Shown here in pieces: positions 20,254-31,269 of a stretch of 64,000 bases of DNA (the first letter of the stretch is position 1; each line of letters starts with the position of its first letter). A program made the translations under genes and the position numbers. The notes beneath the pieces are model-generated. The model did not search any database, was not told the DNA's origin, and saw nothing but the letters and a program-made list of their open reading frames with translations. This DNA is from Porpolomopsis calyptriformis (lineage: Eukaryota; Basidiomycota; Agaricomycetes; Agaricales; Hygrophoraceae). The DNA is taken from contig OX621167.1 in NCBI GenBank assembly GCA_951640195.1, forward strand, positions 248,001-312,000. Reading direction: 5' to 3'.

Positions 20254-23200
20254 GAGGGTTTCAGTTTCCTTTCATATACAGGGCTCGTTGTGATTGATTT
20301 TTGGTTTCTCTCTTTGGAAGCACAAAAGGTTTTATCAAGCCACCTGCCTCTCTCCCTCTATAGTCGTTCGGAATCTTGGGCCCCTGGAACTTGGGATATG
20401 CAGTGAACTTACGAGGTATTTGCTTCACCGAAATCTGTACGAGTATCTAGCAACATCCATCACGGCCATCGTGAGTCGCCACTCTAGTTACCTTGGCTAG
20501 CTAATCTCGCATTCTTTCAGCCTTTGGCATCCAAATCATCCCAAAGTTTACCTTTGTTAATATCCCTCGTGACGTTGCCTCTGTTCACGTTTGTCGTATC
20601 GTCGCCAGATGTGTACCGTGAATGTTTAGAGGCAACGGGGTCAGCCGTTCTTACCGTTCTGTTGCTTCCAAACAGGCTCCCGCTTGCAACATTGACAGAA
20701 TTATCTTCTCGACTTCCCTTCCCCTCCTTGGATATCCTATTATCCTCAATCCCGATCATCAGAGACCGCTTATCAATAGAGTCAAAAATTTACCTCATCG
20801 CCAACCTTGTTACATTCGTGTCACCGCGATATTCAAAGCTATCGTCTTCTTCCTTTGATTCTTACCTCCAGCTCTTGACTGCTCCTCCATTCTCTTCCAC
20901 AAAATGCACTCGACCCACCGGAACCTCGCAGCTCCAGTGGTACTGAACGCTCATGGGTCGCGGACGATTCCGACTCCGAATCAGAGCCAGATTCTCGTGT
21001 AACTGTCTTAGCATCGGCTTCCTCTAGCCATGTATTACCGCCTCTAGATGCCCGAACTCGCAAACGCCTTGAGACTCTGCCATCCCCACCCCATCTAAAC
21101 ACCTTAATGACTGCCTGTCATCACCATCCCACGACGCAGGCAAGTTTAATTTCGTTTCTACTCGCGTTGAACACGAACTGGCCTGCACGAAAAGATGAGA
21201 TTTTGAGCACCGTATTGGTGTATACTAATGGGGGATTTGTGCGCGAGGTTTATCGCGGTTATGTACGAAGCCCACTTCTCGGTCAAGACGACAGCCACAA
21301 TACATCAATGGGTATGCTGTGTGCTAGTTCGTAACACCAAAAACATTTCTAACCGTTATCTAGATATTGCGTACGCCACCTCTTGGCCACCGATCTTGTT
21401 CCTCGCCGATTTATACACACAGTCTCTTCTCACCATGGGTGACGACGAATTTTTCTCTAACGCAGCGACTCCAACGGCGCCACGCAATCCGCTTACCCTG
21501 GATGAAGTCACATCTCTATCACGAAGGCTGTTGAATATCGCATTCACCTTGTATTGGCGAGAGGACCAGACAAATGTCCAGGAAGGTGGAGTGCCAGACA
21601 TTAACATTAAATGGGAAAGAGTGCGGGAGAAGGTAACTAAATTTTTATTGGCCATACACGCGAGAGAGTGAGCCTTATCACCTCGATGTCCTACGCCGGT
21701 TCAATGACGCGCGACTGGTTTTATAGCTCAAGGAGGCCGTTCACGCCATGAGGTCACTGGCTTGTCAGTTCACAAATCAACATGCAGTCTTTCATCGATG
21801 CTGCCGTGTTTGTTTCCTCATTTTTTTTCGAGCGTACCACAGTCGCTAAATTGAACGGTATCCAGTTTCGAAGAGCAACAGCTTTCCACCCCTACCGAAT
21901 CACGTCCCCTCTCGAAGCGACAAATACCCTACATGTCACCCCGGCTTGGAGTCCTCAATAATATTCCATTTGCTATTCCGTTCGAGATACGGGTATGAAT
22001 TTTCCGACATTTCGTTGTAAGCGATAGGGTTGGTCGAGGTACTATCCGAGACCATTTCTTTGGGGAAAAGACACGGGTGCGTGTGAGGAGGGGAAGTGTT
22101 GCTCAGGGTGGTTTCGATAAGCTAGGGGAGGTGAACTTGAAATTGCCTATAGAGATTACGTTCATCGACCAGTTCGGACAAGTGGAGTGAGTTTACCCGA
22201 TTTCCGTTTTTCGGGGCTGATACGAAATTATATTTAGGGCTGGAATTGATGGCGGAGGGGTGTTCAAGGAATTTTTCACATCGCTCTGCAAAGAAGTCTT
22301 TGATACCGATCGTGGGTTATGGCTTGCAACCCAAAAAAACGAGCTTTATCCAAATCCTCACGCATGTGCAAAAACGCAAGTGTCGTCCTTATCTTTCCCG
22401 TGTCCGAGTTACTGAACCTTGGTTGGTTTACAGTACACAGTCTTGATTGGTATCGCTTCATTGGTCGAATTCTGGGCAAAGCGCTTTACGAGGGAATCTT
22501 GGTTGACATTGCATTCGCAGGATTCTTTCTTGCCAAAGTACATTTCAATGTTGCGCGATATCGTCGTCACTTATGGCCTCACTGACATGATCCATTCCAG
22601 TGGCTGGAGAGACAGAGCTTCTTGGATGACCTGGCGTCACTTGATCCCAACTTGTACCAGGGCCTTGTTTTCTTGAAGCACTACGCCGGAAATCCCGAAG
22701 ACTTGTCTCTTAATTTTACTGTTGCTGTCGAAGGTATGCATATCAAATCTTTTTTTTAAAAAAGAAACATTGGCTGACGGTGTTTATGGAGAATTCGGAG
22801 TGGTAAAGACGTTGAACCTGATACCAGATGGCAGCAACATTGCTGTTACCCGCGACATTAGATTGCAGTACATCCATCTTATCTCACACTACCGTCTGAG
22901 CAGACAGATCAAATATCAATGCGAAGCATTCTTCAAAGGACTTTCAGAGATGATTGATCCAAAGTGGCTACGGTAAGCATTGCGCCAGAATGATGTTCAT
23001 CCTTGTCAGCCTCAAGTGGCCCGTTCTCTCAGGATGTTCAACCAACAGGAGGTCCAGATTTTACTTGGTGGTGTCAATTCGCCCGTTGATCTTGATGATC
23101 TGAGGAAATATACAGTTTACGGGGGTGTCTATGATGATGAAGAGCTCACCATCGTGTCCTTCTGGAATGTGAGTCGTATAGCAGAGTGTTCATTCTCGTA

Positions 23201-23430
23201 GTTTTTTGTTCAATCCTTGTGTAGGTTGTAAACACTTTCGATCATGGGCAACGACAAGCTTTATTGCGATTTGTTATGAGCTGTAGCCGGCCACCCCTTT
23301 TGTGAGTTTTCTGGCATAGATTGCGCGCTCTCTCCTTTGCCTCAGTACCATTGCCTCAGAGGTTTCAAGGAACTACTCCCGAATTTTGCCATCCGAGATG
23401 CAGGAAATGATGAACACCGTCTTCCAACAT
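20254..23430 (+). pseudogene. HUL5/UBE3C-type HECT ubiquitin ligase fragment
   Basis: HUL5/UBE3C extends ubiquitin chains on proteasome substrates. Sequence starts mid-protein ([31 protein letters not shown]), continues through NPLTLDEVTSLSRRLLNIAF and TLYWREDQTNVQEGGVPDI into the HECT domain (EITFIDQFGQVE, AGIDGGGVFKEFFTSLCKEV, WYRFIGRILGKALYEGILVD, IAFAGFFLAK, NPEDLSLNFTVAVE, CEAFFKGLSEMIDPKWLR, GGVNSPVDLDDLRKYTVYGG, FKELLPNFAIRDAGNDEHRL). It is cut right after LPTS, just before the position where HECT enzymes carry the catalytic Cys. The N-terminal third is missing too, and a frameshift occurs near 20880. It cannot encode an active ligase. Confidence 0.85.
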
Positions 23431-23655
23431 CCCTGCAGACCTCCCCCGGATTCGTGAACGAGAAGAAGGTGGATCATCTAACGATCATCTTGGAGGTCCG
23501 TATCATCCTCTTGGCCAACTCATTGCGCAGTCGGTTCAAAGACAATTGCCCCTGTTTTTGTCCTCGTTGTCAACTGCAGCTATACACAAAGTCATACGAG
23601 TTATTCAAAAAGTACAGTCCGATAAACGGGCAGAATCAGAGCCAAGGCCGGCTGT
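23431..23655 (+). pseudogene. TRAPPC11 fragment, copy 2 (second piece)
   Basis: Resumes TRAPPC11 at an intron end (CCCTGCAG) with exons TSPGFVNEKKVDHLTIILE and LYTKSYELFKKYSPING, matching 4671-4893 almost base for base. It is separated from the first piece (13541-14827) by the RPN7 to HUL5 block. Compared with copy 1, about 266 bp (4405-4671) are missing at the split. Confidence 0.8.
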
Positions 23656-23833
23656 GTTTAAGTGTCTCGAGTGGGAGGCGGGGTGGGCAACCGCCTGAAT
23701 GCTCTGAGCAGGCAAAGTAGAGGAAGTAGGTTGTGAAGGGGACGGAGAGGGTGACGAAAAGGGCGCCCGGAGGACCGAAGAATTCGTAGGATTTTGTGCG
23801 TTGATTGAGGAGAGGTTTGGAATTGGAAGACAC
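23650..23833 (-). pseudogene. ERG24 first-exon fragment, copy 2
   Basis: Same fragment as 4890-5072 (RTKSYEFFGPPGALF, FTTYFLYFACSEHSGGCPP). The start codon ATG of copy 1 is GTG here (CAC at 23831-23833 on the plus strand). Residue 21 or so is Gly-Pro-Pro as in typical sterol reductases, where copy 1 has Asn-Pro-Pro, so copy 2 keeps the ancestral motif. Confidence 0.68.
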
Positions 23834-23905
23834 GGTGAGAGATAAGATGAGGAAACGGTTCTGCACGTGTTGAGCTTATTACCCTCCTCCTCGCTGTCGT
23901 TGACG

Positions 23906-26900
23906 ATGACCAACATCGTCGACAATCAATCACCATCGTCTTCAACCTTTCTCCCGTATCTTGTCGTTCTCTTGTCCATCTATGAGCTTGGTCCTTCGGC
24001 GGCTCCAATCCCCAGATACGATGGCCCCACAGATAAACAGATGGATATCATCCTCAGGTCGCTCAGTGCAATGGCGAGACGGATGTACACTGCAGAAGAC
24101 ACGCTTGCTTCCATTAAAGCGTCCGAGAGCTGGCAATTGAACGGACCAGATACAAAAAAGAGTGTGGGTGATATACCCTCCTTCACCAACGAGCTTTCAC
24201 CGCATTCTATCTATCAGCCAACGGTGAGTCCCATCCAAGCAACAATAATGGCACCACCGAACAGGACGTCGAAATGGAACCACGAGATGACGACCATTCA
24301 TCCACCATCCCCTGTCCACCCCCAAATGGCCGCCCGGAACATATCTCCCTCGAAAATCTCACAAGCTTTGCCCCAACCAAGCACACCCGGTACCTTTACA
24401 CCACAACGGCCTCCGCGCCGGCCTCTTCCCATGGACATCACTCCACCTGCCCGACCTGCGGGAGGGTCACCACCGACGCCACCACCATGAGACATGTGTA
24501 CACCGACCCTTCTGTCGGTTTGTCTTCCGTTGCGTTCGAGAGCGGGATGAGTGCCGTCGAGGAGGTGCGGTTGCTCAATGCACAAGTCCAAGATGTCGCT
24601 CGTGTTTGTAACGCCGTCGCTAGGGGTGACTTATCTCAGAAGATAACCGTGCCAGTACAGGGCGTTGTCATGGTCCAACTCAAAGACGTTATCAATACTA
24701 TGGTGCGAATTACTCTATCATAATTCCATTGTACGCTACCGTTATATTGTACATAGGTCAATAAATTGGGACAGTTCGCTAAGGAGGTCACTCGAGTCAG
24801 TCAAGAGGTCGGCACAGAAGGGTAAGTGATCTTTTACCACCCCTCGTTGGCTGCAACATGCAGAATTACTATTTAGTAAACTCGGCGGACAAGCTCTTGT
24901 CCTCGACGTCGAAGGAACCTGGCGAGAACTCACAGGCGTAGTCAACAACCTTGCCGCTAATCTCAGTCAAGTCCGGTCGATTGCAAAAGTCACCAAGGCA
25001 GTCGCACAAGGAGACTTGTCCAAGCAGATCGAAGTGGATGCCCGCGGCGAGATCTTAGATTTGAAGAACACCGTGAACGGTATGGTCGTGCGACTCCGTG
25101 CGTTGGCGGCGGAAGTGACGAGGGTGACGCTGGAAGTAGGCAGTCAAGGGAAGCTCGGGGGGCAAGCGCATGTTCCAGACGTGGAAGGTGTTTGGTTCGA
25201 GCTTGTCAGGAATGTAAGTGTCTATTTTTGAGTTTTTGAGCGGATGTACGGTTGCCTTATCTCATTCTTATAAAAGGTCAATCGAATGTGCTCAAGTTTA
25301 ACCGATCAAGTTCGCTCGATTGCTCATGTCACCACCGCTGTAGCCAAGGGCGACCTTACACAGAAGATTGAGATACTTGTCGAGGGGGAGATGGCAACGC
25401 TCAAAGGAACTGTCAATTCTATGGTGGACCAGTTGAGTGCATTTGCGAGTGAGGTTACGAGGGTTGCTCTCGAGGTGGGGACTCAGGGAATACTCGGTGG
25501 TCAAGCTAGGGTCGAAGGGGTGCAGGGCACTTGGGCCGACCCGACGAGGAATGTTAATGTGCGTTTGTTCTACTTTCTTGTGATTCTGTAAACACACGCC
25601 CCATTCCTTCTCCAGAAAATGGCAAGCAACTTAACGGATCAAGTGCGTTCCATCTCAGAAGTGACGAAAGCCGTGGCGCTGGGCGACCTCGGGAAACTTG
25701 TGAACGTCGATGTGCAGGGCGAGATGCTCGATCTGAAGATGACTGTGAACTCCATGGTAGCCCAGCTGTCGACTCTCGCGAAGGAGGTGACTCGGGTATC
25801 ACTAGAGGTGGGGACAGAGGGTATTTTAGGTGGGCGGGCGTTTGTTCCGGATGTACAGGGGACGTGGAAGGTGTGTTGTGTTCTGCGACTTTTTTTTCTC
25901 GCTCATTCTATCCCATAGGTTCTCACCGACAACGTGAACCTTATGGCGATGAACTTGATGAATCAAGTGCGCTCAATCGCCGAGGTTACCAAGGCCGTTG
26001 CTGGAGGCAATTTGACGAAGAAGATCGAGGTAGATGTGAGGGGTGAGATTTTGGGACTGAAGGAGACGGTTAATGGGATGACAGAGAGTTTGAGCCTATT
26101 TGCTGATGAGGTTACGCGTGTGGCGAGGGAGGTCGGGACCGAAGGGCGATTAGGAGGGCAAGCCAGGGTTACGAATGTCGGTGGGACTCGGAAGGTGAGG
26201 ACCCTACCTCTTGTTTCTCACGAGGGCACTGATGTTGTTGGGTAGGACTTGACAGACAACGTGAATGTTATGGCTAACAATGTGTGTTTTCTTGTTTCTT
26301 TAGCACCGTATTCTGACATTTTCTTTCTGCTCTAGCTCACTTTGCAAGTCCGGACGATTGCCGTTGCGACCGTACGTCCATCCCACTTTGAGCATTCGAT
26401 CGTTGTCTTTAATGAGCCCATTTGCGCATTCCCTGCTCATATAGACCGCAGTAGCTCGTGGGGATCTCACGCAGAAGATCACTGGTGTGTCGGTCTCGGG
26501 CGAAATGTTAAGCCTCGTGAACACAATAAACGACATGATTGATCAACTGGCGATATTCACTGCTGAGGTGAAGAAAGTAGCGCGCGAGGTCGGGACAGAA
26601 GGGAAATTGGGAGTGCAGGCTGAGGTTGGGAACGTGCAGGGTATTTGGCAGGAGATCACGTACGACGCCCGTCCCTGTGGTCCAAGTGGTACGTTTACTA
26701 ATGGCTTCCGTGGTGGTATTTGGATCGGCAGATTATCTGTGAATACCATGGCGGGGAATTTGACAACTCAGGTTCGCGGGTTCGTGCAGATATCGGCGGC
26801 GGCCATGGACGGCGATTTCACGCGGTTCATCACAGTTAAGGCGAGTGGGGAGATGGACTCGCTCAAGACGCAGATGGTTTACAATTTGAGGGATAGTATA

Positions 26901-29052
26901 CAAAAGAATACCGCCGCGAGGGAGGCAGCTGAGTTGGCCAATAGGAGTAAGAGTGAGTTTTTGGCAAATATGTCGCATGAGATCAGGTTCGTGTGTCTTT
27001 CGTTCGTTTTAGTTCTGGCTCTGATGCGAAGGTGATACTAGGACCCCAATGAATGGGATTATTGGGATGACAGAGTTGACGCTTGATAGTGACCTGAATC
27101 GATCGCAGCGGGAGAGCCTTTTGTTGGTTCATAGTCTCGCGAGATCGCTTCTGTTGATCGTTGACGACATTCTTGATATATCGAAAAGTATGTCTCGGTT
27201 TACCCTTCATTGTATGTTGCCCTTCCTGAATTGTCTTCTTTCCACCCCTAGTTGAGGTAGGTCGTATGACTATGGAGGCAGTATCCTATTCTCTGCGCCA
27301 GACCGTTTTCGGTATCCTCAAGACGCTGGTCGTCCGTGCCTGACAGAATAATCTGGATCTTACCTACAACGTCGAAGCCGACATTCCTGATCACCTTATT
27401 GGCGACTCCCTGAGGCTGCGACAGGTTATTACCAATCTGGTTGGGAATGCCATCAAGTTTACGCCACCATCCAAGGTTCGCAAGTGTCACGTCAATTTGA
27501 GCACGCGACTGCTGGCCCGGGATGACCAGAGTGTCACTCTGGAATTTTGTGTCACAGACACAGGGATTGGGATAGCCAAAGATAAGCTTAATTTGATATT
27601 TGACACATTCTGCCAGGCGGATGGGTCTACTACGAGGGTAAGTACACCGATTCAGGTTGTTTTTGCGGGCTACGAGAACTCATTCACTTGGTAGGAGTAC
27701 GGGGGTACTGGTTTGGGCCTTTCCATCTCGAAGAGGTTGGTGTTGTTGATGCAGGGCAACATGTGGGTGGAGAGTGAGGTGTCGAAAGGGAGTAAATTCT
27801 TCTTCACTATCACATCACAGATCAGCCAGACCTCGATGGAGAGCACGTTGGCGAAGATGGCACCTTTCAACAAGCGTACGATCTTGTTTGTGGATACAGT
27901 GCGTGACACCACGGGAGTCTCGGATCGGATCCGGGAGTTATATTTGACACCATTCGTCGTACATGAAGTCAGCGACGTCGCGGATAAGGGTCGCTGTCCA
28001 CACATTGATACCATCGTACTGGACTTGCTCAACGTGGTATGTGTTTCTGCTAGTTGGGGTCACCCATCCTCACTGTGTGTGCCTTAGACGGAGTGTATAC
28101 AAGAGTATGAGCATCTGAGATATATCCCGATCGTACCACTAGCCCCGTCGATGCCTCGTCTGAACCGTGAGCTTTTATCGGCTCTAGAAGTGACAGTTTG
28201 ACTGACGGACCATCTTCTTATGCGCGATCCAGTCAAATGGTGCCTAGACAACAGCATCAGTTCGCAACTCACTACTCCTGTGAGCGGGCAAGACTTGTCT
28301 TCAGCCCTGATATCTGCACTCGAATCGAACACTGTCAGCCCAGTCTCTGTACCTAATAACATCGTGTTCGACATCTTGCTCGCCGAGGACAATTTGATGA
28401 ACCAGAAGTTGGCGGTAAAAATCTTGGAGAAATATGGACACACTGTAGAGATTGCTGAGAATGGGAGTTTGGCGCTGGATGCGTTTAAGGCGAGGGTGTG
28501 TCGGAATAAGCCGTTTGATATAATATTGGTGTGTTTCCGACTTGTCCTTAACTTGCATTCAAAACCATCCAACGAGCTCACGGGTTTGGGGTAGATGGAC
28601 GTATCAATGCCATTCATGGGAGGGATGGAAGCGACGGAGTTGATTCGAGCGTGGGAGGTACAAAGCAGATTAAAGCGGACACTGATCATTGCACTCACCG
28701 CTCATGCCAGTCCGTGTTAAGTTTCTCGGTTGTTTCCTTTCTAATTGCTTACTCAACATGCCTGTTTAGTGATTGGCGACCGGGAGCAATGTATACAGGC
28801 AGGAATGGTACACCCTTCATTTTGCCTCTCCGTGCGGCATTCTGACCGGTGAGTTTGTTTGGTAGGACGATCATATTACAAGTATGTGGATTGCCCTTTG
28901 CGTGTTCTCTGACATAATCCCATGTTATTTTCACAGAACCTCTCCGCCGTGGTGACCTTTTGAATGCTATCAATAAATTTGCAGGCGAAAAGGAGAGGAT
29001 GCTAAAACACCCACTGCTACACCGACCGTCTGCCAGAACCCTCATGTTTTGA
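23906..29052 (+). pseudogene. Group III hybrid histidine kinase (Nik1/Os-1 type), copy 2, full length but broken
   Basis: Start ATG at 23906 (MTNIVDNQSPSSSTFLP), intact here but frameshifted in copy 1. Order: N-terminal region, about seven HAMP units (24540-26870), dimerisation/phosphoacceptor H-box [21 protein letters not shown]-box [15 protein letters not shown]1 DTGIGIA, G2 [11 protein letters not shown] (all consensus), a degenerate receiver-like stretch ([14 protein letters not shown]), then a true receiver ([51 protein letters not shown]) ending TGA 29050-29052. Defects: a 10-nt deletion near 24215 shifts frame in the N-terminal region, and TGA at 27341-27343 replaces the Ser codon TCA of copy 1. 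It is likely non-functional unless one of these is a sequence error. Confidence 0.92.
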
Positions 29053-29569
29053 TTTCTTCTAGTTCAGTGCGCGAGCTGCATGCATCTTGACTCTGATACC
29101 CCCAATACCTGCCTAAACGGAATGGCATCCTTTTCTCGTCATCTATTTTGTTGATCCTTGTATGACTTAGTAAGTGATCTATACTTGTCTTCCTGTTCGT
29201 TAATAACCTTTGGTGTTCATTTGAGCTTGCTCGTAATTGTTCTTACCATTTTTCTTGGTTTTCTCTCTGCTTGACGTGTCTTTGTCCAATATGACTGGCA
29301 ACCATATGTATCAACGATATTCACATTTCTTGTATTGTACCAAAGACTAGGGAAAAGGGTTACTCACGCAGGCTTCACCTGATCATTCTGCTGTTCATCC
29401 CATGTCAAATAAATAAATTAACATCCATTTTTATTGATTATTATTGTTAGATTCAAAATGATTTTTAGTTACAAATGCCCAGTAAAGTGAGGCAAATGGA
29501 ACAGTGCTGGACTTGTGATGTAGCAGGCCCTTACTTCCTGACCACCATCTAGTGTAGCAAGTAGCTTAC
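29053..29569. other. Intergenic, kinase 3' flank to element A
   Basis: AT-rich sequence with no ORF of note. It carries the kinase 3' flank and ends at the left LTR of element A. Nothing else is recognised. Confidence 0.5.
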
Positions 29570-29967
29570 TGTTATAAACTGGTGGTTCAGAATGCGTTTT
29601 ACTTTGGGTGTTCTGTCCCAAGAGATAAAGGTATGGTTCTAAGTCCTTGTTATGAGTAGCTAATGAGGAATCAGACTTAAGGTCTGATATGTACAAGAGG
29701 TACTCTTTATATACTAACTACTTATCTGTGTGAGTCAGTGCGACATAACATGTGTCAAAGATAAGAATGAGTCATCATGATCAATGATGAATTATAAGGG
29801 GGTGAAACATAATGGAAATGAAATATATCTGCATACGGACAGAGTAGTGGGGAATCCTGGAGAAAGGCAATGGGGAATCCCAACAAAAGAATGTGGGGAA
29901 TCCCAAGATAAGATACAGGTTTGCATGAGATAAGATAAAGGAAAGGAGAAGAATTGCAACCGTGACA
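29570..29967 (-). repeat. LTR of element A (398 bp, 3' LTR)
   Basis: Read on the minus strand it runs TGTCACGG...TTATAACA. It has three copies of GGGGAATCC(C) (plus-strand reading), a TATA box, and the GAATCAGACTT sequence shared by all LTRs of this family. It is preceded internally by the priming tract GCCGAGGTGTA. Confidence 0.9.
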
Positions 29968-30002
29968 TACACCTCGGCTTCAAAGGAAATTCATCCCAAA
30001 TT

Positions 30003-30766
30003 TCAAACTTGGGCAGTGTCAGTCGTTTCATTCTCTGAGGCCTGAGTTGGGATTTCCTCAGTAGCGGGGGCCTCAATGGCCACTGAGAGGGAAGCAATGG
30101 GTTCAACTTCTGAAGTCACTTCAACTGGGGAAGGGGCTTGGACTGTCGTGACGTCGTTGTTGTCATCTGGGTATTCCAAATCAAGGTTGATGGGATATTC
30201 GACCGATTTCCTGTATTCAATCAACATCTCTCTCATTGCGAGATCCTCACAAGACAGACGGAAATCTTCTCTGGTGAGCTGTTCAGCTTGACGACAGTCT
30301 CCCAAAAGCTTGACAATGTGGGCGTGGGTAGTGACATTACTGCAGTTTACCCATGTTCGCTTCTTCTGTTGCTGGAGCTCCCAAAGTTTGAGCTTACTGT
30401 TGTCCCAATGGTCTTTCCAAAATTGAATGCTGTTTCATAACATTTTGTTCTCGGCTTGTAAGGCATCACATTCCTGATGGAGTTCTCAGTTCCACTGGCT
30501 GACGCTGTTGCTGTGAACTGTGAGATGAGAGATGGTGATGATGGGATCTTCAGGGGGAGGGGTGTGATTGTCTTTGAAGAAATCTTCTGCATGGGTGTGA
30601 GCTTGTCGACATAGTTGTCAAGAGGAGGAAGCAGTGGTGGAGGGACTGGGGGTGGGGGATCAGAGGTGGGATAAGGAGATTTGTCTAGCACATTGGATGG
30701 CAACTTGAGGGGAAGGGGATCATGTTGCAGGCATAATGAAATTGTCGTGAAGGAAAGTGGAGACAT
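30003..30766 (-). pseudogene. Post-pol coiled-coil ORF of element A, decayed
   Basis: Same position and sequence type as 38609-39475. Recognisable parts are a Pro/Ser-rich N-terminal half and an acidic C-terminal half (YPINLDLEYPDDNNDVTTV, PSPVEVTSEVEPI). Frameshifts and stops separate them. Confidence 0.6.
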
Positions 30767-30821
30767 CTTTGTAGTTTATAAGGAGTGATTCTAAAAATAG
30801 AGGTCAATTCTTGGTAGATGG

Positions 30822-31228
30822 TGTCAGGATTACCATTTCCATCCATTTCCACTCTTTTCCCTTATTAGGACTTATCCGTCTTACTATGTCTCAGACCTAT
30901 CTGTCTCGTAATAACTTGCCATGTCTTAGACTTATCTGTCTCATGATGACTTACTACATCTTAGACTTATGATAGCTTACCATGTCTTATACATGTCTCA
31001 GGACTGATCACCCTAGACATTCCGACACAGTCACATACATGTGACTACCCCTAATTATCCATTACTATATAAGACCAGTAGCTACCCCTGTATCTGTAGT
31101 TTTCGACTTACTCATCTGCATACCTGAACTTAGTATTGCAACAGCTTTCGTACTTATCCATTCGTTGTCCCTGTCAACAAGTTCATCCTTAGTCAGGCCT
31201 CAAGACCCGAACAAGCTCAGGTCCTGAT
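30822..31228 (+). repeat. Probable solo LTR inside element A
   Basis: About 405 bp interrupts element A between its post-pol ORF and pol; the sister elements run straight through this point. It begins TGTCAGGA, has a TATA box (ACTATATAAGACC near 31066) and is flanked by GATGG on both sides (30817-30821 and 31226-31230). Upstream of the TATA box are three to four imperfect tandem units of about 40 bp (CTTAGACTTATCTGTCTCATG type). The right edge is uncertain by a few bases. Confidence 0.55.
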
Positions 31229-31269
31229 GGTATGATAATGAACGAATGAATAGAATCAAGTCACTGTTT

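Noticed and set aside
14828..23430. Native operon-like or syntenic gene cluster from RPN7 to HUL5
   Set aside because: RPN7 and HUL5 lack both ends and stop inside exons, and the block interrupts TRAPPC11, which is contiguous in the other copy.
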